From: Triglochin maritima
Taxonomy: Eukaryota > Streptophyta > Magnoliopsida > Alismatales > Juncaginaceae
Reading direction: 5' to 3'
Assembly: GCA_963682175.1 (NCBI GenBank)
Contig: OY821771.1
Coordinates: 28,044,201-28,108,200, forward strand
Length of the DNA stretch: 64,000 nt
The stretch's first letter is position 1; the number at the start of each line of letters is the position of its first letter. The position numbers and the translations under genes are program-made. Positions 35,963 through 48,444 of this stretch are shown here, one piece after another. The notes under the pieces were generated by a model. That model ran no database searches, had not been told where the DNA came from, and saw only the letters and a list, made by a program, of their open reading frames with translations.

Positions 35963-36013
35963 CGTTTGTAACGTCGAGTTCACTTAAAAAAAGTGAACTC
36001 GACGTTACAAACG
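35963..36013. repeat. Perfect 23-bp inverted repeat in the M3 left terminus
   Basis: Arms 35963-35985 and 35991-36013 are exact reverse complements with an AAAAA loop; allowing one mismatch they extend to about 31 bp. Arm ends read CGTTTGTAACG and GAGTTCACTT. It lies just upstream of the TATA motif at 36030. Confidence 0.95.
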
Positions 36014-36029
36014 TCGAGTTCCGTCGGGA

Positions 36030-36036
36030 TATAAAA
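36030..36036 (+). promoter_or_regulatory. TATA box candidate of the M3 transposase
   Basis: TATAAAA in context GGGATATAAAAGCAG at the inner end of the left terminal repeat, followed by a CT-rich leader, about 900 bp before the transposase ATG. Position fits Mutator-type promoters within the terminal repeats. Confidence 0.6.
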
Positions 36037-36929
36037 GCAGTCTGACGCCCCCTCTCTCCCTCTGTCGAGTTCTCACAATTTTAAAGTTAGGGTTTCGATT
36101 TTTTTTTCGTTTTCCACCGTTTTCTTGCCTTTTTTATGTTTTAGGATTATATACATTGTTGTTTTAGGTATGATTGTAGTGTTTTTCTTGGTTTAGGAAC
36201 CCGTTTTGGTTAGATTTCAATTTTGGGTTTTTAGGCCAAACTATTTGTTTCTTGTTTCTTAGTTGATTATTCATTTCATTTTTGTTGATTGTAGGTCTAC
36301 GGTAGTAATATTAAAAGTAGTTGAATTTAAGTTTGATTATTGTTATTGAAATTAGATTTTTTGTTGTTATTTTGGTTTGAATGTATGTTAGTTTTAATAA
36401 ATGTAAACTTAAAAATGATTTATTTGGGTTTGAATGTATGTCTTTGATTGTATGTTGGAATTGAAGTTTGACTTTTATAATCTTTAAATAGAGTAACGAA
36501 TGTATGTGAGGTTTAATGGAAAAAATGTGTTGAAGTTGAGAAATATGTGTTTTAAATATGTCGTGATTTGTATGTTGTTTGAATGTATGTCGTTTGAATT
36601 TGTGAAATATGTCGTTATTTAGATGTTTGGAGGTTGAGAATGTTATTTGTAGTGTCGTTAGTTTCTTTTACAATGCAGGTTCATATTTTACGAATTTGAA
36701 AATATAGGGGAGGTTACGTCAAAATTTTAAAAAAATTATAACATTAATCGTAACGTTGTTTATTGTAGTTGATTTTGCTACTACACTCATTGCTCGATGT
36801 TTACAGCCGTTTGCTACTACACTCGATTGAGATAATTTTTAAAACTTTTTAAAACTTTCAATTTTTTATATAATTAGTAATAGAAGAACAACCATCTCAC
36901 TTGAACACATTTTCAAATTTAATTAATAT

Positions 36930-39688
36930 ATGGTAGGAATGAACAAAGACGATGAAGGGTCTTTGTTGGTCATGTGTAATGGAAAATTAGAATGTAACGG
37001 AGATGTGACAGAGTATACATGATCTGACCACAAATTGGTAGTTATTCCGTTGAACATAAAATATGGGGATTTAATGGATGTCATAAGATCCGAATATTGT
37101 TATCCACACAGTATGTTTGATGTGAAGTTGATGGTGAAATTGTCATTAAACAATGATTGGACTTACGCTCCATTAACCAATGATAGGTTGTTTTATGGAA
37201 TGATGCGTTTGTTTAAAAAGATGTTTGTGGTTGGAGTGTATGTGGAAGCTAAACCTAAAGTGCCCGACGCTACTCTAACAACCAACACTCATTTCGTCGG
37301 AGTATGGTACAGTACGGTTGACCAGTTGGGACTGCAGAATAGATTTGAATATAAGTCTAAATCCTACAGCCGAAGTTCCAGCATACCACCAAAGTCCATA
37401 TTTCCAATCGCAGAACTACCAGCAAACAGATAATGAATGGCCAGAAAATACATGTGACATTCTGTCTAGCAGTGTCAATCTTTATCCTGGTTTGTCGCAA
37501 TTGGAACTCATGCATTACAGTCATGATGAGTTTGCTGGTATGGCTGGACCATCAACCTCATATCCCTCCCTTGGGCTTGGTTTGTCAACTATTGACCCAA
37601 TTCAATTTAGTCGAGCAGAATGCATGCAAGAGATGCATAACGTTGAAGATGATGACACTGAGGAATTAGGGGATTATAGTACACCATTCGCTGTAGAAGA
37701 TGAACCTGATGGTGTTTCTGCTAATGAAGTCGTTCCGGAGACACAGGATGCCATATATGTGATGGGTCAATCCATAAACCGTGAAGACGACGACGTTGTT
37801 GATGATGCAGTTGCTAACAACGACATGATTCCAACTCTTAATGAACTTCCCGATATCTTCGAGGACGACAACTGAATATAAAATTCTGTAATTGAACACT
37901 CATTCTTCGATGCTGCGAACAATTTGGAACAGGGTGATTGGCGTACGGAAGATGATCGTTCTTTTGGGATAAACGAAATTTCCCAACGAAAGATGATTTG
38001 GTTCACGCTCTGCAGTTGTGGCACATTAAAAAGTTTGTTCAGTATTCAGTTGTGGTTTCTTCAATGAAACGGTATACTGTTCATTGTCTTCGTCGTGATG
38101 AGGATAACTGCAAATGACGTCTACATGCGTCTGTCCCAAAAGGCTGCAGATATTTTCAAGTGAAAACGTACGACGCCGAGCACACTTGTTCCAATCCGAT
38201 GTTGCTAAACGACAACAAACAATGCAGTGCTAATTTTGTTTGCGACTTGATAATGTCATCTATTAGAACTAAGTTCACAATTACTCCTGCTGAGATAATG
38301 GAAATGGTGAAGACCAAACACTCACTTGAAATTGGTTACGCTAAAGCATGGCATGTCAGGTAAAAAGCGTTGAACCGAATTTATGGTACCGAAGAAGACA
38401 ATTTTAGGGATCTGCGAAGGTTCCTCACAGTTCTCTGTTAAAACAATGAAGGATCTGTTGTCGAAATAGAGACCGTACAGGTAAATCCAGACGAGGAGAT
38501 GTTTAAGCGTGTGTTTTGGGCGTTCGGGCCATCAATTAGTGGGTTTCAATATTGCAGACCCGTTATCAGTGTGGATGGAACCCACCTCTATAGCAAATAT
38601 AAAGGTTAAATGCTAATTGCTGTGGGCACGGATGCAGACAATGTAATTTTTCCTTTGGCATTTGCTGTTGTAGAGAGCGAGAAGACAAAGTCGTGGACGT
38701 GGTTCCTTCAATTGCTGGCAAGTAGAGTGACTAGGCAACCCGATTTGTGTATTATCACCGACAGATTTTTGGGAATAAATGCTTGTGTGCGAGCCACATT
38801 TCCACCTTCAGATGGGCATGTACATCGATTCTGTCTTCGACACATGAAAGAAAATCTTGCTAAACATCGAAATTACAAGGAAAGAATGGGACAAATCAAG
38901 TTTTACGAAGCAGGTAAAACTCATTCCTTTATGAAATTTGAAGAGCTAATGAAGGTTATTGCAGAGGAACATGAACCGGTATACGAGTGGATTCAACATC
39001 AAGGTTCTTTGGAAAGATGGACTTGTTGTCACGACGGGGGTTGATGTTTCGGATGTATGACAACAAACATATTAGAAAGCTTCAACAATGTCTTATGGTA
39101 TGCCAATTACGATTATGATTTTGATGACATTTCTCCGTTTGAACAAATTCTTTGTTAAAAGAAGGAACGTCGCTGAGTCATGGAATGAAAATATATGTAC
39201 CGACAGTCCACACTGTGGTAACGGCAAACAACAATCTGGCCAGAACTCATACAGTAACTCGATACTACCAGTTGATGTACCGGGTTGAAGCCAATGACCA
39301 GAAAAAATACCTTGTGAAAGTTGAAAAAGGAGTTATTACTTGCACTTGTGGATACATAATTGCAATGCACGTCCCCTGTTCACATGTACTAGAAGTTTGC
39401 AGCGGCAGTCATGCAAATGTTAGCACTTCACATTTGGTCTGCCCGTATTATCAGGTTTAAATGTACAGACAGGCGTACAAACCGATATTTATCCCAATTC
39501 CTGATTTGAGGTATTGGTCAGATCGTGGCAACATCACAATGAAGCCTCCGCAAACCAAAAGACCTCCTGGTCGGCCAAAATCAACGCGAATCCGAAACAA
39601 GATGGACGAGCACTCTGGAAGAAGGGTACGGTGTGGGAGATGCGGCGGTTTGGGGCATAATAGAAAACGATACAAGGAAACTATATAG
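36930..39688 (+). pseudogene. M3 MURA-type transposase pseudogene
   Basis: Domain order is that of a full MULE transposase. N-terminal domain 37035-37260 (NIKYGDLMDVIRSEY, PLTNDRLFYGM); acidic linker 37600-37875; zinc-binding DNA-binding part 38040-38200 (YTVHCLRRDEDNCK, EHTCSNP); DDE core with SVDGTHLYSKYKG at about 38565-38605 and LCIITDRFLGI at about 38745 (first two acidic residues), then HRFCLRHMKENL; SWIM finger CTCGYIIAMHVPCSHVLEVC at 39342-39401; and CGRCGGLGHNRK at the end. In-frame stops at 37020-37022, near 38114, 38361, 38439, 38607 and 39042, and frameshifts near 37320 and 39060, inactivate it. Confidence 0.9.
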
Positions 39689-40012
39689 TAAAATTATTAA
39701 AAAAATGTCTATGTTACTATTATGTAGGATTTCAGATAAATGTAAGAATTGAATGATGATTAAATGTAAGAGTTGAATTGATGTGGTGTAAGACTTGGTG
39801 GTGTAAGATTTGAATGTGGTGTAAGAGTTGAATGTTTTTTAAGATTTGATTGTGATGTAAGACTTCAATGAATGTCATTCCCTATTGGTAAAAAATTAGA
39901 TGTTTGATTTTATGACTCCAATTTTTCGTAACTGTAATTAATATTACGTTGATTCTTAAGATATGATTTGCAGCACTTCAATGTTTTCTAATATTTAACG
40001 TGTTATGTACAA

Positions 40013-41871
40013 ATGAAGTTTGGTGGTTCTAGTACCGGTTCGGTTAGAGGCAGTTACGCTTCACAGGGTCCGGTAGACAGATCAATGTTGGTTTTGCAGG
40101 CCAACCACAAGTCTGACTTTTTCAAAGATTTTAAAAGCATTTTATTACTTTAAGTGAAATATTTGCACGTATGTATTAATATTCTGACATCTATCTTAAA
40201 TTATGCAGAAGGATGGTGATGACGTAAAATGCGTTGAGCATGGATCGAAGCTCAACGAATGGCAGATCACTGATGAGAGAATGTTGTTTCTGCTAGATAT
40301 GACGGGGTTTGACACAGTCACTCGGTTGGGACGAGTCCAGTTGGACCATACCTTGCTGGGGGCGATGGTTGAGCGTTGGAGACCAGAGACTCATTCATTT
40401 CACCTGCGACATGGTGAGATCACTTGCACATTGCGTGACATCTCTATGATTACCGGCTTGCGCGTAGATGATTTGCCGGTGTGTGAGTCTCAGGAGTACG
40501 TTTGGTCAATTGTCTGCATGAATTTATTGGGTCAGGTCCTCGATGACTTGGGTCGTAAGAGTTCTGTAACTCTGGGTTGGTTGCAAGCTCAGTTTCAGCA
40601 GTTGTCTTTTGATGTTGACAAGGAGACGGTTACACGACACACCATAGCCTTTATTCTGTTCCAGCTGGTATGCAGTATTTTGGCAGATAAGAGCGACACG
40701 ATGGTTCACTTGAAGTACATGTCTTTGCTCGGAGATTTGGTCGTCGCATCGGAGTACAGTTGGGGTAGTGCGGCTCTGACCCACTTATATCACATGTTAG
40801 ACGAAGCTTCATTGATTCCAACCAAACATCTGTGTAGTTTTCTTACGTTCCTGCAGTTGTGGTGTTGGGAACATCTACACATTGGGAGACCTTTGAAAAG
40901 CAGACCATTACTATACCTGGATGACCACATGGCACCATTAGGTGCCTGTTGGAGATGACCAAGATCATTCAATGATAGTGTGAAGACGACGACACTTGAT
41001 TTTTATCGGAATGAACTGAACGTGCAGGAATTCGATCAAGTGATCTGGGACCCTTATGCACATTTGGATCTTAGTCAGTTACCACCACTATGTACGGAAG
41101 GTTCAGAGATCAAGACGAGCGGTACTTAACTTATAAATTTTGGTGAGGTGACTATGCATTTTCCAAACCGAGTGATGAGACAGTTCGGTCTACAACAACA
41201 CATTCCAGAGCCGATGGAGAGACATGTAGTGAAATCAGCTCAGGGGAGGTCAGATGTTAATTGGTTTGGCGGAAAATTACAAATTCATTCCACATTGGTC
41301 GCACAGAAGAGATTATCTACAGTTTGAGCGACCACTCCTAGGTGTCACTCCTGAAGATAGCATACATCTGTATATGGAATGGTACTGGAGCATCACCATA
41401 CGTTGGATTGTTAATCACACGTTGGCCCTGACTCTTAGCTTATACAAACCTTGAGCGGGTAGAGAGCGAGAGATGATAAGATCTAAACATTTATTAAAAC
41501 AATTAACACGTTTTAAAATTGTGTTTAGTGTTTGATGAACTGTTTAATTATCTGTAGGTGCACGAAGTTTATGAATTCCACGAAGAACTCCATCAAATTC
41601 ACGAGGCAATCAGAGATCACAAGACAGACTCTTCGATGGTTGCAAAATTGAAGGAAAAAATGAAGACTTGGCTGATGTGTTTTGGTGCTGAAGAACCGAC
41701 ATTACATTTGAGTCAGGATCGCGTCGTTGAAGAAGAAGATCCACACACTCAAGAAGACGCTGACGGACTGACTCAGGATACAGAGACTGCAGCATGAGGA
41801 GGGGGACAGGGCAGGGGGACATGACATGCTCAAGCACGTCCTAAAAGGAAGAAAAGATTGGAAGGTCACTT
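40013..41871 (+). pseudogene. Plant mobile domain (PMD, MAIN-like) gene carried by M3
   Basis: A short first exon begins at the ATG 40013 (MKFGGSSTG). The main exon starts after ATGCAG at 40208. It contains the PMD signature MVERWRPETHSFHLRHGEIT and ISMITGLRVDDLPV, then LLGDLVVASEYSWGSAALTHL, and LQLWCWEHLHIGRP. PF10536 proteins (formerly aminotransferase-like) include Arabidopsis MAIN and MAIL1, nuclear proteins needed for transposon silencing; transposon-borne versions are known. A TGA at 40956-40958, a TAA at about 41128 and a frameshift near 41245 break it; the last exon (41557-41797) ends in an acidic tail. Catalysis is not known for the domain. Confidence 0.83.
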
Positions 41872-42159
41872 AGGATAGATTTTTAGTTGTGTTAAACTTA
41901 TTTGGTTGTTATTACACTACTTTTGGTTTTATGTTAAAATGTTAAACTCCTTATTGTGTTAAACTTGAATTTTTTGGTGTGTTGAAATTTAGGAAGTGAG
42001 AAATGGTGATATTTTTGTTTTATTTTGTTACTTGGAAATTGTTGTATTTGTTGTTGAATGTTTTGTAATTGGAATGATTGTCTTTGTTGTCAAAAGTTAT
42101 TTAAACATAAAATAAAGTTGTCGAGTTCCCAAATTAAATCAAAATTGCACTTTTCAACA

Positions 42160-42262
42160 TAACTCAACATCACAAGTGCCGAGTTCACATCAATAGAACT
42201 CGACATGACAAGTGCCGAGTTCACATCAATAGAACTTGACATCACAAGTGTCGAGTTAATTT
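42160..42262. repeat. 36-bp tandem repeat in the M3 right terminus
   Basis: Three units of about 36 bp, each AACTCGACATGACAAGTG followed by CCGAGTTCACATCAATAG; each unit is itself an inverted repeat. Confidence 0.88.
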
Positions 42263-42639
42263 AAACCATTATTCTCCTGGCCCTCCGTCTCATGCACGAT
42301 CTGAGTTTCCAGGAGAACAGTAGTTCAAATAGAACTCGGCACTTGTGATGCCGAGTTCTCTTTGAACCACTGTTTTCCTGGCAAATCACGTCGAGCGAAA
42401 TATGAAGTGTTGGGTAATAAAAATCAAACTGAACTCGACACTGGTGATGTCGAGTTCTGCTCGAGGGAACTCAGCATCACGAGTGATGAGTTCTCTAAGC
42501 ACTAAAAAATAAAACCCACCGCCGCCACGTGTCACCATGTGGTGACAACAGGTCTAGTATGAAAAATATTTTTAAATGATGTCTATTTTGGTAAAAAAAA
42601 TTAAAAAATATTATTTTGAATTTTGTTTCCTTATTATTA

Positions 42640-43052
42640 TAGTTAATAATTAATTAATGTTAATGTTAATAGTTAAAAGATGAAATTGATAATTTAATTT
42701 GTATTTTAGATTAATTTGTAAATGTAATATTGTTTAGTACGTAAAATATTTAAATGTAATATCTCGAATACAATAATAAGGTGTCAGAACAAAAAAAATA
42801 CCTCAAAATGCACTCTAGTCGGTAGCGAATACAATAATGTATTTTTTCCTACAACGTGATTTGTTAAATCACGTTGATCTCATTTGACCAAAATTTTACA
42901 GAGATTAGCAAACACTTAAGAACTTGCAAATGATACAGTACCCAATGACCAAACAAGCCAAAGAAGTGGGAATGACCAGTTGAACTCCCCTCAAGCTTCT
43001 TCACAACCTTAGGGATTTTCTCGTCGAATAGGAGGCTCTGAACATAGAAGCA
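42640..43052. other. Spacer between M3 and the galactosyltransferase remnant
   Basis: Very AT-rich, no gene seen. Probably includes the old 3' UTR of the minus-strand gene. Confidence 0.45.
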
Positions 43053-44769
43053 TCACGAGCTACTGAATCTTAATCGTTTGAAACTCAACACCTTGGTAAG
43101 CTTGCTTCTCAGGTCTGCTGAAGAATCTTTGCCTTCGCCACAACTCTGATGTACCACTGAAAGTCTCTCGGTGGAATTGCAGATACCACTGCAGCTCCAG
43201 TCGAACGAAGCTGCACACAAGTTACCCGCCTGGGCCTTCCATTCACAGTCTGCATAAAATATGAAATGTGTTTAATCTTTAAATTTCAATTACGAAGTAC
43301 CTGGAAGCACATGATTGATTGAAATATAAATGCTACATTTAGCTGATGTATAATTTGATTTTACCAGGTGGTGTGCCACAGCAGTCTTCGATCATCCACG
43401 TGTAGCACATCCAAGCCAATAAACCAGGATCCTACAGATACGTCCTCGTTTGCGTACTTGTGGAGGACATCCCTATGTTCCAATATTAACGTAGTTTTCA
43501 TAATGAACATTGCAATTTTGAGAACCAGCATTCATGAAGAGACAATCAAATAAATTGTGTCTTACTTATTTGTAGATATGTACTTAGTGAGGTCGTTTGA
43601 AAGGGCATAGATTTGACCCGCAGCGTGCCTGAAATACTTATTCCCCGCACTGCCGAATTTCCAGTGCTCAGGTTCATGATATCTCACGCCCCTTTTGACA
43701 TATAAATATACACAACATGAGCTGGTTGTTCAAATAGTTTTTACCAGAGGACCATCCGGAAGAACTTACTTCTGTGTGAGAACAAGCCCGGACTTCATGC
43801 ACCCAACATATACACCATGCTTTGAACGATGTCTAGACAAGATAGTTGCAAGTGTATCTATAAAAGTCCAAGGCTAATAAGCAAAAAACAATAGAGCACT
43901 CCTAACATGTTGTTCGATAAAATCTTATAAACTTGATGATTTTGATGAGATATTTAAACTTGTCATCTATCAAAGATATCTATAAAGTAGTCGAAAGGTC
44001 TTAAAGGAAGGTAAAATTGTAAGAATATCATTTTCTGTGCTATATATTATTTGGTAGGCAACTTCCATAGTAAGCCCAGCAAGAGACGTTGTTAACATGC
44101 TTTCACTATAGTAGTCAGTAGGTCAATGCCAAGTCAATAAAACCAAGATTTACAGGAATATTAATTATTAAATGCAAATTCTGAACAAGTTGTTGATATG
44201 AATCTAGGAGTTTACAATAATAAACCAGTAACCAGTATACACCAGTTCAGCATTGCCTATTACATTAAACATTTCCTGAATATACCAGTGTTCAAGGATT
44301 CTAGATGAATGCTGGCTGAGGATGTTACAAAACATCAACGCAGAAAATAACAGTACACCTAGAATAAGATTGGGCCTTATGGTTGGTATGAGAACAAAAA
44401 TAGCAAAGGCAAGAGCAAAAGGTGATGATGCCCCTGTCTTCGAGAGTTTGTCTTCTATTACCTGTTCCAATAAATGAAAAGAAAATTACAATCCAATCAA
44501 GATGACAATTCAGATAATCAAACCATGCAATCAAAAAATGGCTATAAGATTACAAACCTTGTGGCATCCATGTTGCACGGATAGAATCTCTTCTGTTGCG
44601 GCTACTGAAAGCAGTATTGATTCCAATCACCATTAGATATTGCCTCTTTGGACTCGTTTGAGCGGCATTCATGTGCTCAGACATCGGAGACCCCTCAAGC
44701 ATAGACAACTGTTGGGCCTTTGCAGCAGCCAACTTCATTTCTAGATTTGAAATTGTTTTATCAATTGTT
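43053..44769 (-). pseudogene. Beta-1,3-galactosyltransferase (GT31) remnant
   Basis: Minus-strand exons with good splice borders: 44769-44558 ([20 protein letters not shown] then TWMPQG), about 44461-44415 (LEDRGIITF), 43857-43770 (LSRHRSKHGVYVGCMKSG), 43691-43566 ([20 protein letters not shown] then [11 protein letters not shown]), 43472-43365 ([19 protein letters not shown]) and 43249-43053 ([23 protein letters not shown] stop). Plant GT31 enzymes add galactose to arabinogalactan or N-glycans in the Golgi. The part that should hold VIGHS and the metal-binding DDD motif is missing between 43857 and 44415, and two bases are lost near 43375 (RRLCCGTPPD reads RRLLWHTT). The N-terminal membrane anchor is not found; the CACTA element at 44799 lies 30 bp upstream of the first recognised exon, inside an intron. 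Confidence 0.87.
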
Positions 44770-44829
44770 CTGCACCCATAAACAATTAATTCTCCTACCA
44801 CTACTACAGAAAATGGAATATTCGTCGGA

Positions 44830-45165
44830 TGTAAGGGGTTATACACGTCGGATATAAGCACACCCCTATCCGACGTATATGTGTGCGTCGTCTATACATA
44901 GACGTCGGCCATAGTATCGCCGACGTCTATACCTAACGAATAGACGTCGGCTTTAATTAGACTCCGACGTATATTCTTTAATGTATAGACGTCGGTTAAC
45001 TAACATACGACGCCTATACTTTAGGGATAGACGTCGGGTAACTAACATACGACGCCTATACTTTAGGGATAGACGTCGGATTACATAGAAAGCCGACGTC
45101 TATTCCTTTCTTCAGAGGAATAGACGTCGGCTGATAGAGACAACCGACGTCTATTCCCAAACCTG
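44830..45165. repeat. CACTA left subterminal repeats
   Basis: About a dozen copies of TAGACGTCGG or its complement CCGACGTCTA, with variants CGACGCCTATA. A 43-bp unit starting TAGACGTCGG and ending ATACTTTAGGGA is duplicated (about 44988 and 45029). In En/Spm such motifs bind the TNPA-type protein. Confidence 0.93.
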
Positions 45166-45469
45166 GACAAAAAAAAAAAAAGGATCCGACGAAATTATTT
45201 TTAGTCATCGTCGTCGTGTACATACAACTGCACGAAATTCGTTCACCTATAAATTTCATCCACATACATCCACATACATCCATATACATCCACAAGCATA
45301 CATGCACAAACACAAACATAAAAATACAACCACACAATTGACATTCAACACACTTGCAATTAATTCATTCTAAAATTAAGGCGATTATATTAAGGCATAA
45401 AGTGTGGGTTTGTAATACAAGTGCACTTGTTAACTAAATGACAAAAAATACAATTGGCAGGAGAACCTC

Positions 45470-48374
45470 TTAGTTCGTCAGCATGTTTCTGATGAAATAG
45501 CGAGCCCATCGGTCGCGAGTTTCATCGAGCTCCTGTTGCGAGAATGAATCACTACTTTTTGGGAAAATCTATCAAAAAAATACAAGTGTGTTGAATATTA
45601 ATAACTAAATATTGAAACTACAATTGAATATACAATTGAATAATGATCTACATTACCTCGGTTAGACATACGTCTTGAGTTGTTACATCGAGGATTTCCT
45701 CCATGTATCTCATCACGTAGTAACCACATTCCGTATTTCCAACCTGTTTCCGGTACTACAAACATAGGAATTCGCTAAATATTTGTTCCTAACTTAATTA
45801 ACAAAAATGGGAAAGAACGTACTCTCATTCCATGCCATGTTATTCCAGATTTTGTGGTTGTTCTACTACCACCTAAAGCTCTGTAAACCTTAATTGCCCT
45901 GAGTAGCACAAGTGAAAATATCATTCAATAATACTAATAAAAATCCAAGAATTACTTTTTTCACAACTAAACGAACTTACATATTTAGAAGTTTCTTTAT
46001 TGAGTCCCTTGGTTTATTCGACCCCAACGGATCAAACCAATATGCCGAATTAGTCGTGGGGCATACAACGACAAGCATCCAATGAGCCCTGTTATATATA
46101 TAATTAGAAGCTTATTACAAAATAAAATTTCACTTTGAATTACAAAGTTTACCTCTCATGATAAGGGAGCAGATAATATCTTTTGTCTTCTTCTTTAAAG
46201 AATGTCCCAAGTTGACCCGATTTATCATCATTCCCGTATATATATGTAGATGGACTGATAAATCCAAATACTTGATCCTCGGGAAATATTGACCTTCTGG
46301 CGTCGTAAAGATGTCTACAAGTATAAAAATTATAATTTATTATAGTTTTGATAAAATTATTCAATACTTTTCAATGTATACAAAAAAACACTTACTTCAC
46401 TTGCACGTCGATAATCATGATACACAACGAATCCATCACCATGAACTGCGTGATATCCTCTTTGGTGACGTACAAAGCGGAAGGCAACCCTTTATCCCCC
46501 TCCAAGTCCAAGGTACTTAGGGATTGTGCTTCCCTACCTACCATACATTGATACAACATTTTGCACCTACTTGGAAGCGAATTAATGTTGATCGGAGATT
46601 GGTTGTTTGACCCTTTGCTCCGGGGGCTTGACACCTTACAAAGATGTATAGAACCGTTAAAATACAATTGTTAACAAATTTGAAGTTTAAAGCCTTTCAA
46701 AGTTAAACTATACCTCATGTTTGTCGTTTAGCTCTACTAAATAACTAGGCCAACGCACGAACCCACCGATAGCATCGCCGAGAGTAACAATCTCTTCTTC
46801 CGGAAATGGCACAAAAGCACCAGGATCTAAGCAACTCTCAACTGCAACCTTCAATTCTCCCTCTCCTACCTCTGTGAAGTGGTGTCTGGAGATGTTATAA
46901 ACTTTCCCGTGTCCCACCAATCTTCGATCAGGGTCTTCGACAAATAAAGCACATCTAGATCCATCCGCGAACTTTCCAAACGAGGGATTGTCGACGAGGG
47001 CCAATTCTCGAGAATGAGACACGAAATCATCATGTGGATGAGGGTGGAACACTGGCGGAACTGGAGTAGTCTCCGCGGAAGAACCGGTCTTACGACGGGT
47101 AGGAGAAGTAGGCAAATCACGATCCAATCTCTCCGTAAGAAGTTGCAAAGACTTCTTCAAATCTGCGATCTCTTGCTGACATTTGGTATGACCAGTCGTC
47201 GAAGTAGACCGTTGAGTCTTCCCATAATATTGTCGAAGTCCAACTCTACTCCCTACCCCTCGCACACGACCGGGGTGTTCGTCGTTTCCCAAGGCCTCGC
47301 GTAGAATATCATTCCGACCATCGGAAGCAAATTCGCCTTGAGATTCTCTCAACTTCAGAGAGTCCTAAGTTTAAAACAATATTTACTATCATTTGAGCAA
47401 TATAAAATTAATGATTCTGAATTAATAACATATATATAAGTGATGCAACTTACTATCTTCGAGCCGATAGCTTGCGACTCGTCTGTGATGTACTCCCCTC
47501 TGGAGTTTACTCTCGCTCTCTTCCAAGAATCACAACGAGCTACGGGAGAAGGAGGAGATAGGTTACTTGCTTGCTCCTCACTCATACCGGAGTCAATTGG
47601 CTCTTGTCTCTTCTGAGCAATTTTTTCAGCCATCATTTGTGCTTTTAACTTCTGGTACCCCGCTCGAGACATATGATGGGTATACTTGTTAGAAGATCTA
47701 ATCTTTTGGTTTTTTGCTCGGATGACCTAAAATCAAGTTTATTAGATTGTCACTAAAATCAATAACTAACAAGTTTGTTTTGAAACTCAGTTACTATATT
47801 ATAAATTAAACTTAGTATACCTCAAATTCCGGGCTATCTCTGGATTTTCTGAATAGCTCCCATTGATTCGGAGTGATAAAGTTATAGACATCGCATGAAT
47901 TTCTACCCTGGTAGTCTCCGAATATGTACTTGTTCGTTAAATTTGTTTTGAAATCCCTCCAACGAACTGACATGTATGTCATCCACTTCTTCTTCAACTT
48001 GTCAGTGGATTGGAACTCAAAAGATTCCTACAACATGTTAACTTTATATATATCAAAAGTTCAACTAAAACTATAGAAATCTATAATGGAACCATTACCT
48101 GCACATTATCCCATATTGTGTCCTTCAACTTCTCATCTACATCAGCCCAACTGGATAAACAAATGTCAACTTTGGCCCTCGCTAAGCTACCCAGAAAACT
48201 TTTCCAATTATCAGACAACATGCCTAAGGGCTCCAGACGGTCATCAAACAGGATTGGAACTCTACCGTCTCTAGTTCTTCTGCCCACGAATTCTTTCATG
48301 AGACAAGGACCTCATGTACTGTATGTCTTCGAACCTTCAGACTCGGAGGAAGTGGGTTTCTTTTTCGGAGCCAT
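45470..48374 (-). CDS. CACTA second gene: Ptta/En-Spm transposase domain fused to Ulp1-like protease
   Basis: Ten minus-strand exons: 48374-48099, 48027-47821, 47726-47454, 47364-46714, 46634-46396, 46314-46153, 46088-45981, 45898-45823, 45755-45657, 45568-45470; the sum is divisible by three (729 codons plus stop). The N-terminal third (LFDDRLEPLG, NKYIFGD, PNQWELFRKSRDSPEFE, SRAGYQKL) is the Ptta/En-Spm plant transposase domain. The C-terminus is a C48 protease: HWMLVVV (His), YWFDPLGS (Asp) and QVGNTECGYYVMRY with Gln six residues before Cys, the complete Ulp1 catalytic set. One TGA (48314-48312) interrupts the first exon; the next ATG at 48299 (MKEFVGRR) would bypass it and give about 704 residues. 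Probable roles: binding subterminal repeats and removing SUMO-like modifiers; both are family-based inferences. Confidence 0.83.
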
Positions 48375-48444
48375 TATACTATAAAAGATAAATTCAAGTA
48401 ATTAAATAAGGTAAAGACATGGATTAAATGTCTATTACAATGTG

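Larger units (their letters stand above)
35568..42630 (+). mobile_element. M3: 7.06-kb MULE with transposase and PMD gene
   Basis: The ends are GGAAAAAATTC at 35568 and GAATTTTGTTTCC ending at 42630; inverted similarity extends about 250-400 bp inward, including ATTTTTCATACTA, CACGTGGCGGCGG and CCCAACACTT. An exact 9-bp duplication TTATTATTA flanks it (35559-35567 and 42631-42639), the Mutator hallmark. Two genes follow in the same direction: a MURA transposase pseudogene (36930-39688) and a plant mobile domain gene (40013-41871). The terminal repeats are full of AACTCGAC/GTCGAGTT inverted units. Both genes contain stops, so this copy is not autonomous. Confidence 0.93.

Noticed and set aside
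45056..45337. 93-codon frame with repeated ID-VG motifs
   Set aside because: It comes from the CACTA subterminal TAGACGTCGG array.
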